Of a stretch of 64,000 nt of DNA, positions 10,901 to 21,963 are shown one piece after another (within the stretch, counting starts at the first letter, position 1; every line of letters begins with the position of its first letter). Source of the stretch: Isoetes taiwanensis (lineage: Eukaryota; Streptophyta; Lycopodiopsida; Isoetales; Isoetaceae). A model generated the notes under the pieces. The model did not search any database, was not told the origin of the DNA, and saw only the letters and a list, made by a program, of their open reading frames with translations. The DNA lies in the NCBI GenBank assembly GCA_021234155.1, contig JAJEKV010000140.1:310001-374000 (forward strand), read 5' to 3'. Both the position numbers and the translations under genes were made by a program.

Positions 10901-11229
10901 GCATGAATGCAAAAGAACGCATAACTAAAAAATTCTCGCGATCGAAAAAAGGTGGAATTTTGACAAAGGTTACAACGTCTTCGTCGGACATGAGAAAAAA
11001 CATTTCACTAGGATATGCGCTGTTGGTGCACGATGAAATAGCTCCGAGTCTTCCAGAGCTCACATGTCGCCACAAAGTTCTCTTTAAAGGCCACAGCGAT
11101 GGGCGAGCAATTTCCCCTCTCAAAACCATGATTTGGCTCTTCCAATGGACTCGAATATCGACATTACCACGGGGACCAACTTTAGTGGGCGGAAGACCAC
11201 CCTTGTTCTCAAAAGAACAAAGTACACTA

Positions 11230-11500
11230 GACCTCCAGCCGGGCGTCCGTAGCGGCGTCACGTCCATGCAGCGGCGTCACGTCGCGACGGCGACGTCACG
11301 TCGCACAAAAAGTGGCGCCACGCGATGCGACGTGGGTGCACCCGGCGCGAATCATACGCCTGCGTCCACGGTGTCGACGTCGCACCACACGCCGCGATGC
11401 GGCGTGTGCGGCGACGCCGTCGCGTGGCGTCGCGATGGTCACGTTATTTTGGCGTCCGCGTCGCCTGCATCGTCGCAAGCCCACGTCGCTAAATGTCCAT
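11230..11500. other. Very CpG-rich block with repeated CGTC/GACG words
   Basis: In about 270 bp the words GGCGTCACGTC, GCGACGTCACGTCGC and CGTGGCGTCGCG recur on both strands, giving an extreme CpG density within an AT-rich region. Several words are palindromic, so the block can fold on itself. A 212-codon frame at 10903-11541 crosses it, but the peptide looks like repeat translation and I do not call a gene. Confidence 0.6.
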
Positions 11501-11540
11501 TCTCTTGTTGTGAAGGGAACGGAATGAAGAGCCTGATATG

Positions 11541-13248
11541 AAGGCTTGTATGAAGCATGCAGAAGAGATAGCATGATGTAGAATTACCTTCGTGCACAAC
11601 AATAACCCACCGTTAAATGCACTAAATAGACAGCCAGAAACACTGACAAGCATTGATTGAACAATGCAGGCAACTGGAAACAATTGGCCAACCAAGACCA
11701 CGAAAAGATAGCAAGTTGCATGCATATACAAACACTTGATAAATAACAAATGACCAATTTAGCAACAGTACTTGTATGTGTCAAAGGTCTGGATCCGATC
11801 CATAATTCTTCACATTATCACCTCGCATGTCATTTCGAAGGGAGGACATAACCAAGTTGTGTCCAGCCAAAAGATCCAATTCTTGGAGCATCATGTTGTT
11901 GTATATGTTGCTTATAACATGTAGCAAAATGCATCTCCAATAATCCGTTGAAGCATTGAAATGCAACAATCTTAGACTCCGTCACGGTTCTTTATACCGC
12001 ATCAAAATGCCTATAACCAATCTAGCAGCATATAAGCTGATGCTTGTGGTCAAATAAAAAGCTAAAAGAAATGGAAGTAAGACAACAAACTATTTATTGA
12101 CCTTGATTACATATAAAATTGAGCTCTTGAGCTCATGCATCTTTGACCCTATGCCAAAGGCTATGTATGGATTAGTCTGCAGTATTTAGACGAAACGCTT
12201 TCATATCCTCCATCGTCACTTCTGTAATCCATGGAAACATCAACCAATAAGACCATATAACGTTAAAGCGAATAGAATATCATGTAACAAAAAGTTGAAG
12301 AAACATGTAGAAATAAATTTCTTCTATGTATCATAATTCAAAGGGCCTAAAAGTAATGGAGAAATCTGGTACCTTTGCTCTCTTCCTCTGCCAAGATCGG
12401 GTGGTTGATGTCAATATTTGCATCAAAGCAAAGTGTGCACAAACACACCAGAAACCTAAGCCTTCCTATCCAGAATAAAAAGTTCTCACCAGCAGCAAAT
12501 AGTCATGCTGGAAGCACAAACCAAAGGTATAGGTAGATCAGAGGACTAACCTGGTATTCATAACAACATAAACCATGCAACAAAAAATGTCTAACATCGT
12601 GAACAACTACGAAAAACACACAGGCTGCGTGTCCCCCATGACTATGACTAGCACCGTGGCAAAAAAGAAATACAGCTGCCACCATTGCCTGAGCTCACTC
12701 GGCTTTCCCTGGTGCCTTTCCTAATGCACGATGAATGCAGGTGACCACCAGTTTACCAGGAACAATAGGTTTGGAGCAATCACCAGTATATCCTAGTTAT
12801 ATTCTAGCATATACTTAGGATATGCCACAACCCCACATAAAGCAAGGGTTTGCCCCCCAGGGCCAACCCAAAAAATGCCATTTTTAATATAAAAATGTGA
12901 AGCCTTAGCCAAGGGTGCATAAATTAAATAATGTAACCCCCCAATGTAACATGTGGCCCCGTATTTTTCGTACACATTCAATACATGTGCCATACACCCT
13001 TTGTACATACAACACATATTAAACCATTGAAAGGTTAAACCCCCCCGAAACCCTCCCAGTTGTTTTTGTTGATATTCACGCAGGACGTCCATCGGTTGGC
13101 TCGGGCCGTTGGATGTCAGTTTCGGTTATATTAACAAGAGCTTAATTTACAAGAGCAAACCAGATTCTTCCACCATTTACAACTTCAAGGGAGCTCAATA
13201 TCTAAGGAGGAGTTACTGATGCAAATGGGTACCATCACCTTCACAAAA
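11541..13248. other. Non-coding stretch, no recognised gene
   Basis: Mostly AT-rich sequence. A 99-codon minus frame at 12793-13092 is open but matches nothing I know. No LTR, tail or target duplication was seen. Confidence 0.35.
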
Positions 13249-13364
13249 TGTCAATGTTTTAAAATAGCAATTTTGATTGATTGTAAAAATATGACTTTTA
13301 AGTATGATTTAAGCCACTTCACCCTCCCGGCCATGGAGGGCAACCCTCTGTGCAAACATCTTGT
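13249..13364 (-). repeat. Dispersed repeat, copy B (inverted)
   Basis: This is the reverse complement of the repeat at 2240-2352, about 11 kb away. Shared words include GATTTAAGCCACTTC and CCATGGAGGGCAACCCTC. Confidence 0.65.
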
Positions 13365-13899
13365 TCTTTTTATTTTTCTTTTTAGCGCAAGAGCCGAATC
13401 CTGGGTGTCACCTTCTCTGAAAGCCAGGCTAAACAGGGGTCTAAACATTTCCCTCGGGAGGTGGTAGGATTTGTTTTCTCTAAAATGTTGAAGGATCTTC
13501 TGATTACAATGCTTCTCATATTAGGGGTGATATAATGGATAAAAATCATATTATCACAAAGCACTGCTCCTCTTTGACAAATACCAAGACTTTCTGCACC
13601 ATTGGATCTGCATTTGCATAAAAATCATTCAACAGTGCTTCTCATATTATAGTTACATGACGAATTTAAGTTGAACTTTATAAGTACCAGTGACTATGGT
13701 ATGGCATGTTTACTTGATAATGGGTTGCTGGGTAAGGATTATACCTTTGAAAATTCGAAATCTCCATTGGAAAGTGAAAATGTTTCTTTTGCCATTAAAA
13801 ATCCGAAATTTCCTTGAAAATACCTTATTTTTCCTTTCCCATAGAAAATCTGAAATTTTCTTATAAGCACAGATCGATTCCTTAGGGAGGCTCCGTTTC
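13365..13899. other. Non-coding stretch
   Basis: AT-rich DNA between the dispersed repeat and the 3' end of LINE-A. No LINE poly(A) tail was located, so the exact LINE-A boundary is unknown. Nothing else is recognised. Confidence 0.3.
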
Positions 13900-13924
13900 A
13901 GGCGAAGGCCTTTATTACACAGGA

Positions 13925-15566
13925 TCAGCCTTTGGGGTGCTTGATGGCTAGCACCTTAGAGTAATGATTTTGGAAAACAGGAGACCAGAAGAGATTGGTA
14001 TTCATATTAGCATCAGTCACCTTGGCACATTGAACGCAAGCTTGAACTTTGTTCCAATCCATAATCAGATTATGCATCAAAGGAAAGGAGTTTGGAGCAG
14101 GGTGCAGACACATAAAAGGCAAATTTAGGTAGGCAATGCTTAATTGAAGGATGGCCCGAGGGGGAGGAGGAATTTAACCAATAATTAATAAACTTGAAGT
14201 CAAGAGATGCATTGCCAGTGAGAGTCTCCATATGTACTTCCCAGCTAAAGAACAAGCCTGGATATGCAAATTCTTACAACCTAAACCCCCAAACTTTTTT
14301 GGCCTAGAAACCGTGCTCCAATTAACTAAGTGGGAACCACTCCAGATGAAGTTCCTGATGATTTTATCCAGATCAGCATAGATAGATGTCGGGGCAATTA
14401 GAGCATAAGAGAAATACACATGAGTAGAGCTTAGCACAGAGTTTGAAATCAAAGTTCTACCAACAAAAGATAAGCAGCTCTTATAATTATTCAACTTCTT
14501 TTTTGTTTTCTTCATAATAGGATTTCATAGACCTTCAAGGCTCAGTTTTAGAGAAAGAGGCATCCCAAGCAAATTAGAGGCTTGCAAGGTACTGAGAACA
14601 GAGATGTCACAGATAGAGGTTTGACTGATATCTCCATTTATTTTACTCTTTGCAAGATTTAGATGAACTCTAGAGGCTGCAAAAAACTGTTTAATTAAAT
14701 CAAGGAAGATATTAATGTTATGAGCATTGGAGTCCAAGAAGGCAAAGGTATCATCCGCATATTGGGATATGGTGAGATAATCTTCATTATTTGGAAGCTT
14801 AGGACCAATAATTGTCCCAGTAGACTGAAAATGATTAACACATCTAGTAAGCATATTTGCAACTGCAATAAATAAATAAGGAGCCAAAGGACAACCTTAG
14901 CAAGAGGGAAAAAGTTGGTTGGGGAGCCATTGATAATGACTGCGGAGTTAGACGTAGAGTTAAGCCCATGGATAACAGAGATGGCCTTAGGATGGAAGCC
15001 AATCTTATTCAGAGCAGTGTCAATGAAGTCCCATTTAACAAGATATCAAAAGCTCTTTTTAAAATCTAGCTTGAGAAGAACACAAGTCCCTTAGATATTT
15101 TGTTCCAATGAAGACCCTCCATAACAGTTATATAGTTATCAAAGATAAATCTCTTAGGCAGGAAAGCAGATTGTTTGTGACTGATATTTTTCTGCAAAAA
15201 AGGTTGGACTCCAGCAATGATCTTAGCACAAAGCTTATAGGTAGCATTAGCTAGGGAAATTGGCCTCCATTCAGCAAAGGAACTTGGATTTTCCACCTTA
15301 GGCACTAAAGCAATAAATCCAGCAGGGATAGAGGGGTGCAAGTGGTTTGAGTTCCAGAAGCCATGAACAAGACCAATCAAATCTAAGTTAATTGTATTCC
15401 AGAAGTGGAGATAGAACTCTGGTGGAAATCCATCAGGACCAGGGGATGTCCCTTTACTAAAGCTATTAAGAGTATTAAAATTTTCATCTTCAGTTGGGAT
15501 ACTAGCAAGGGATGCATCCATAGCATCAACTGGAGTGGGCAAGATATTATCCAACTGAGTTGAAAC
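13925..15566 (-). pseudogene. LINE-A reverse transcriptase
   Basis: The frame at 15066-15593 holds the RT fingers: KGTSPGPDGFPPEFY, IPAGFIALVPKVENP, WRPISLANATYKLCAKI and SAFLPKRFIFDN. The frame at 14525-14887 holds the palm with the catalytic QYADDTFAF. The frame at 14174-14515 holds the thumb-side LSFVGRTLISNSVLSS and IIRNFIWSG segments. These are typical for plant L1-type LINE RTs, which carry out target-primed reverse transcription. The catalytic Asp pair is intact, but the domain is broken by frameshifts. The frame at 13925-14122 extends toward the C-terminal Cys-rich region. Confidence 0.9.
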
Positions 15567-17161
15567 TGTGACGTTCCACATATTTATACGCATATTTAAG
15601 TATAAATACGTGACACGTCACTATGAATAATTAATGGCACATTAATTATTCATAAGCTAAGGTTAGCTATGTTAATAATTAAATTATAAAGGTGGAAACC
15701 TAACCAAAACCCTAATTCGAATTTAGGGCTTATCCTAATATTAAAAAAGGGCTAAAATACCAAATTAGCTAATATTAACCAATCTAGAGCATGCCACCCG
15801 CCCAAATCGATTGGGCAAGGTGGGGTTTCCATTTTGACACCCAAATTAGGGCTTTTGTGCCCCAATTCGAATTGGGAGCAATTGGGGATGGAGGAGGAGG
15901 AGCAGCACCCGGCGCCCTTGAGCTAGTCGAGATGGAGCAGCCCAAGACCGATTTGATTTAGTCGGTCAAGAGGTTACTTTTGTTGATTTATAGCATAGCC
16001 TCTACGTGGTGTGTTCTCTCTGTTTTCTCGTGGTTTACCCGTTAGACTAACCCTTGATTGATATGGTGAGTATTCTTATCTCTAGTCTCATGACGTGCTT
16101 TGGTTGATGGTTTAGTAGTTCTTTGCTTAGTTAGCACTCTCCGGAGATGGGGGATTACGGGGGTAGAGACCTCTCGAGCCCATGTATTGTAGTATGCTCC
16201 TAGATAGAGCCCTCAGATTATTCCCATTAGATGCGGCTGTGGTACAAGAGACCACCGAAGTCGGGATGCTATGGAGTGACTTAGCACCAAACAAGGGACA
16301 CAAAGGTGAAGTGGGGTGGGGGTCTTGCACGAACATAAAAGGCTCCCCGAGACTCCTACAAGGGACTAGGCCTTGGCCAGGCCCAGTGAGCTAGGCGCGA
16401 TCCAGGCCGGGTATGGGTCTGACACTCCCTGGGTACAGAGGTGTGACCCGCATGGGGCATCCTGTACTTTGAGTAGATTTAGGGCGAGTAAGTCGGCTAC
16501 GGATGCGGGGGTCGCTGATGATGCGCACGTATTCTCTAGTCCACCCATGGAACCACCGCGGATCCCGGAAGGGGCGGCTTCCCGACCTGCCTCATCGGAC
16601 GGGGCTTCATGAACCCTGTAGTAGGCTCGAAGGGTGATACCTTGAGTCTGCGTGTCCGGAAGGCTATAGTGACGCCATAGCATGATTCGACTCATCTGCA
16701 AAGTGTGCACAGGAGGGGCGGATGGAGTGGACAACCCTAGCCGATGTTCTATGCCAGCCAACGCCAGGTTATACTTCCGTCTGCTGATCTCTTGAGACCG
16801 AGCCGTCAGTCCATCCTCACAAGAGTCTGAGCCGGGGTAGAACCGCGGGTTTGGGTGTTTTCCTTAGTATTAGATGCATATTCTTTGCCGTTGGTATTTG
16901 GATGGATGTGCCACCCTTCGTGGTGGTTATTTATATATGATTTATGTTCGGTGCTAACATGTATTCACGCTTCCACGACGTAGGAGCCCCATTGAAGCGT
17001 GGGCGAATGACCCCTCCGTGTCCTTCACTTGAGCATCTTCTTATAGATGGCCCGAAGTTAGACGGAGGGCCACTCCCCGCCATGGCGGCGAGATGGTTGC
17101 CATGGGGGGAAAAGTCCCCGTATGTATACCGCCGGGGTCGATATATATATTGGGCGTCCAC
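15567..17161 (+). mobile_element. Solo LTR of the H3-element family, inside LINE-A
   Basis: A single LTR of about 1.6 kb begins TGTGACG and ends near CGTCCAC. It is flanked by GAAAC (15562-15566) and GAAAAC (17162-17167), a target duplication with one extra A. It shares with the LTRs of elements 1 and 2 the core GCAAAGTGTGCACAGGAGGG (from 16698) and the following GGCGGATGGAGTGGACAACC. No internal region is present, so the copy most likely arose by LTR-LTR recombination. It interrupts LINE-A between the endonuclease-RT linker and the RT. Confidence 0.85.
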
Positions 17162-18449
17162 GAAAACTATCTCTACTTATCACATCATTTGCGAAGAAAC
17201 GAGTTGGTATAAAGAGAAGCAAAATTCTCATAAAAGAATGCTTTGATGTCGAAATTGAAGTTACAAATAGTACCCGAGTCGGTCTTAATCGAGACAATTG
17301 AGTGCTTGAGAAGCCTATTCCTTGCAACCCTAAAGAAAAACTTGAGCTGCCATAGTCCATTTCACTATTATATTTGATTTTGCATTTAATTGCTGCACAT
17401 TTGGTCTCCCTCTCTTCTATGTTTTTCAGATGACTCTTTAACATTTCCTCCCTAATTTGAAGGTTATCATTAAAGGGACCAGCAATAACATTGATCTAAT
17501 TTCCTTCATGTGGATTAGGAGAATTTCCTTCTCTCTAATTCTATTATGATGTCTAACTTTGGCTCAATTTTTAATCCAACCTTTAGCTTCCTTGAGCTTG
17601 GAATAGAAGAATTTCATAGAGCCTATAGGAGAACCAGTCTCAATATTCTGATAAAATTCAATGAAATCTTTATTGAACTCTTCATTCTGGAGAAGAGAAC
17701 AGTTTAACTTGAAGGGAATATTTCCATCTCTAGGAATAGCAAGCAAATGCTTGGTATGAAGGAATAGAGGTTGATAATCAGAGATAGATGTGCCTTCATC
17801 ACTAGTTACAAAACAGTTGTCCCAAAACTCAGAGTTGGGATTGGATACATGATATCTCTCGAGCACAGTAAACTCGAGCTTGATGTTTCTGCTTGTTTGA
17901 CCAAGTATAATTAGAGGTAGAGGAAGGAATTTGGATCAGGGCATAATCATTGATCATGTTGTCCCATTTGAGCTTTTCAGTAGAGGTCATATTAATTTTA
18001 TTTCCAAGCTTCATGTCCCATACAGGAGTGTTATTGAAGTCCCCGCAAGAGTCAAGTCAAAAGAAGGGTTGTTTCTAATCCAGAGTTGATTTACGGCGAG
18101 AGGCCTTCCTTTTCTTTTAGGATTTGTGGAAGCATAAACATTAATCACACCAAAGTTGGAGTTATTAACTGAGAAAGTTAGTGCCTGCTACATTTTAGAA
18201 ATACTATTGCAAAATGAGAGGTGCTTTATATTCTTCCGAATGAAGCCAATCCCCTTTGTTCCACCAAATTTCAATCTAGATGGAGGAGGCTCGGATAAAT
18301 TCAATCCCAAGATTCGAGGATTCAAACTTAGGTAATTTGAGTTCCTGCAGAATGATTATGTCTGCATTGTAATGCTTAAGTTGAGATATAGCTATCCTTC
18401 TCTTTAAAGGCCCTTTAATACCTCTAAGATTCCAACTTACAATCCTCAT
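17162..18449 (-). pseudogene. LINE-A endonuclease and EN-RT linker
   Basis: The minus-strand start at 18449 gives MRIVSWNLRGIKGPLKRR followed by NADIIILQELKLP, the first two motifs of an exonuclease-endonuclease-phosphatase (APE-like) domain; the N of WNLRG and the E of LQELK are catalytic-type residues. Further on, a GDFNNTPVWD motif appears near 18030 and SNYTWSNKQKHQ near 17900. Together these correspond to the LINE nicking endonuclease. The linker at 17162-17860 includes LLAIPRDGNIPFKL and a region before the RT fingers. Several frame changes show decay. Confidence 0.85.
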
Positions 18450-18676
18450 CAGAAACTAAAACTAGAAGAGACAATAGAGATCAACATTAGTTAGATCTCC
18501 CAGATCTTCTATTCTTAAGCTTACTTTTATTTGCTTCTGGTGTTATTGGCTGGAACACTAACCAGAGAGTTTGGAATAGTATTATTAGATTTATCAACCC
18601 TTTTGTTAGATTTTATAATCAAAGCATTATCCCTTCATCATTCCCCCAATTCTCTTTGTCACTATTCAAATCAATA

Positions 18677-20411
18677 TCAATTGTTGGATGGTTGACAATC
18701 ATCAGCATTGCTGCCTTTGATGCCAAGGATCTCTGGGCTGAGACTATTGGGAACCAACTGTTGGTCAATCAATTTTACTCTTTCTGGAGTATCCCACACC
18801 GCCTCATCAAAAGGTTCTTTGTTTTGCATTGCTTGTATTTGACTATCATGTTCTTCATCATTCTGGGATAAATCCTTTACATTCTCTAACAATCCCTCTT
18901 GCAGAGAGGCTAACTGCTCTTCAATAGCAAGGGATATTACTGGAGATATAGGGTTTGAGGGGGTACAAATTTGATTTAAGCCAATAAGAGAACCTATATT
19001 CAGCAAAGGTGGAAGGTGAGTGACAGAGGCTGTTGGATTTATGACAGAGGGGTTGACCAGTTTATCAATATTATTTGCAGAGCTCAACATTAAATCCAAG
19101 TCACGGTCAGTATTAGGATTTGCAAGTATCTGATAATGATTCGAACATATAACATTGTCGACCAGTTGATTTACAGTTGCTTTATGGTTAAACTTTTTAG
19201 GACAAAGCAATATGTCTGTTGTCTGTTTGGATGTCTGAGCATTGCCATTAGCCCCTCCCCCCTCCCTCCTAGGTTATACTTGTGCATGCATCAATATTTG
19301 TTGAAGAAGTTGATGCAATCGAATTTTGAACTGGGAGGACTTTTGTTTCCATAATTAAATCCTACTATTTTGACAAAAGAATTTTTAACCTGGAGGTGCT
19401 TATCTCTTGTTTATGGGTAGTAATTAGCATGGCTTTTTCTAATTAATGAATCTCCCTTGCTTTTGACATGGACAGAGAAATCCATTAATGACAAAGGTTT
19501 AACATTTTGTAAACCTTTGGCATTCCTAATGATTTTGTTGAACGTGGAGTGAAGATCATCAGCTGGAGTTTTTGGTTGGAACATTGGAGCTTTCCCTTTA
19601 GACTGATGATTTCCATATTTTTGAAGAACCTTTATTCCTGTAGAATAATTGCTTGTGTAAATGTTCTCTCTTTATTTTGAGTCCATGTTTTTTTCCTTCT
19701 AGATTCTATATTTCCCTTTCCATCCTTTTCTTTTGGATTCTCTTTTGACTACCATTTACTCTCTTCCATGCAAATTATTGTCCATCTGCAATTATCTTCC
19801 TTTCCCCTTCCTCTGAATCTTTATGGCTTACACAGTCCAAAGGTATGGAAAAAACCTTGGAACTATGATCAAACTGATTTGTTTTTTGACCATCAATGTT
19901 ACTCCTCGATGTATCCAGTTGACGTAGATGTTTATTCTTGCAGCTCTCATACCAGTAATGTCTTTGACCACAAGTTTGACACTGAGGAGGCAGACCCGAC
20001 CATCTAAGTGATAGGGAGGTTTTCTGTCCAAAAGCATTTGTAAAAGGGATAAAAGTAGGTATAGGTTTAGATAGGTCAAGTTGAACAAAGGATCTTGGAG
20101 GTCTTTCAGGAACATACTCCGTTGAGATGTAAGTGCCAATAGAGTTGAAAAGGATCTTGAAGCAATCTTCATTCCAATAGATTGGATTTAAGAGTAATTG
20201 AGGCCACACAAGGAGTCAAAGTTTGTAGTGTCCATTTTAGGATCCCATTTAAGGAAGGATATTTGGAAATTTTCAACTTTTGATGGCCCATGATTCAGAA
20301 GGAAATTAGTTGTTCTCTTACTCTCACATTCTATCATAATGAATGGAAAGCGTAACCAGTACATAGCTTTTATAAGGACTCCTTTTTGAAGATTTGAACA
20401 ATAATCCAAAG
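18677..20411 (-). pseudogene. LINE-A ORF1, central and C-terminal part with zinc knuckle
   Basis: The frame at 19775-20209 carries YVPERPPRSFVQLDLSKPI and then CQTCGQRHYWYESC, a CCHC-like knuckle, matching plant LINE ORF1 proteins, which bind the element RNA. The frame at 20188-20409 gives the preceding segment (VLIKAMYWLRFPFIMIECES). The low-complexity region at 18677-19210 is probably the ORF1 tail. The N-terminal part lies beyond two insertions at 23955-24263, and 20717-20768 is a short ORF1 piece between those insertions. Confidence 0.75.
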
Positions 20412-20424
20412 TTTTTTCAAGTTA

Positions 20425-20703
20425 TTATTATTATTATGTCTATTGCTCACTTGGGCCTCGAGAGGCCATGGAGCACATGAACAAACGTTTACAATCTCAG
20501 CATCAAGGCACGGTGTGCATCCACCGCCCTTATATAGGGACCTAATGCCATTGGCGGTAGCATTAACAAAGAATAAACGTCTAGTGCCTGTATCCCAAAG
20601 TGTTGTCTAATATATGTATATTCCGAGCATACTAAGAAAACATGTCGCTCATCCTCAACCTGTCCTGTTCTGCACAATTTACATGTCCGATCTTCCACTG
20701 GAA
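20425..20703 (-). mobile_element. 5'-truncated LINE fragment with 13 bp target duplication
   Basis: The frame at 20489-20698 reads CKLCRTGQVEDERHVFLVC, the C-terminal zinc-ribbon region seen after LINE RT domains. On the minus strand the fragment ends in a short (ATA)n tail at 20425-20437. The 13-mer TTTTTTCAAGTTA lies directly on both sides (20412-20424 and 20704-20716), a clean target duplication. It therefore inserted into LINE-A ORF1 as a 3'-end fragment of about 280 bp. Its zinc-ribbon resembles that of LINE-B, so it is probably a relative of LINE-B. Confidence 0.88.
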
Positions 20704-20987
20704 TTTTTTCAAGTTAATACCACATTTGTTGACTTTAACTAGAACAACAATATCTTTTAAAATGGACATCTTTGCAGGCCTGGTCTGAGGCAAGCTTCGC
20801 ATTTTCAGGCTGGCGCCTGCTGAGGTCGCCTATGCAATGCGTCATGCTTCCAGTACCCCTAATGCACCTCATACTCCCACCGCTCCATTTCTTTGCCAGC
20901 GGTACAAGCTTCTTACTCCCCACACCAACCGGGCAGATCATCGGCGTCCCCACATCGAATGCCAACAAATAGGAACTGTGCCTCTGG

Positions 20988-21889
20988 ATGGTGTCTTGGA
21001 ACTGTCGGGGCTTCCCCTGGCAGAAAGGGGAGAGTCTCAACTCTATTGCACCAGACATAGATCTCATTTTCCTCATGGAAACATGGAAGCATGCAGGGCA
21101 CAGACTGCCGAACCTCCCAGGCTATCTGCATTTCTCGGTGTTCAATGAGTGCACAGGCAAGCGAGGGCATGGCGGGGTTGCCTGCTACTACCGTGCAACC
21201 TTGAGGCACTCAGTCTCGTTGCACAAAACAGACAGGTACAATCGCTACTTGTGGGTGCGCGTGAAACATGACAGTGACGACACTCTTCTCATGCAGCATG
21301 CTCCTTTCCACATGCCGAGAGCAACTTTTATAACACTCATTCGGATGTGGATCGATTGAAGCCCTATGTCGATCTATATGATGACATACAACAGCACAAG
21401 CAGTTGGGCAGGGTTATATTGCTTAGCGACTTTAATGCACGCACAGGAGCCGAGCAGGTTCCAAAATTTGAGCCCCTGGCAGAGGATGTCTTGCAATTGA
21501 ACCCCGCAGAGGTGGCTTGGTCAAGGGTGTCAGAGGACAGCCATATTTCATACTATGGCGGCGCGGTTGTTGTTCTTTGGGTAGTATCTTTAACCCGGTT
21601 ATTTGTAATGGGTTGGCACAATGGCCGTCTTCTCTATACTTGTAGACAGGAGAACCAAGGGGGTGGCTCCAGTGTGGTGGATTATCTATTGGTTGAGGAA
21701 CGGGATCTGCACCTGGTTACTCATTTTTCCATCGGAACACACCTGGGACGAGGAAGTGGACTCGGACCACCGGCCCCTGTTCATGCGTCTCCATTGGGAG
21801 GTTCCCCGTGCATCTACTGCCTCAACACACCGGGTGCCCAACCAAGGCTGGATTACGACCGTCGCGGGGACCTATGCCCGGTAGCTTGA
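20988..21889 (+). pseudogene. LINE-B endonuclease
   Basis: Starting at MVSWNCRGFPWQKGES the frame shows LIFLMETWKHAG, HGGVACYYR and, after a frame change near 21347, GRVILLSDFNARTG. These are motifs of the APE-like endonuclease that nicks the target DNA. The usual GDFN motif reads SDFN here. Downstream SSVVDYLLVEE and GLGPPAPVHASPL correspond to the DYI and SDH regions, the latter damaged. One main frameshift splits the domain. Confidence 0.85.
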
Positions 21890-21963
21890 GCATGATCCGG
21901 CGGGGGCTGGCGCAACTCCCCACACTTCAAGAGCAATGCGCTCGGTGACTCACACGCCCGGCG

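Noticed and set aside
10903-11541. A 212-codon gene across the CpG-rich block
   Set aside because: The peptide lacks domains and its second half is translated repeat; composition alone explains the open frame.
12793-13092. A 99-codon minus-strand gene
   Set aside because: No motif, no neighbours that suggest a role, and several homopolymer runs; an open frame of this length is expected by chance.
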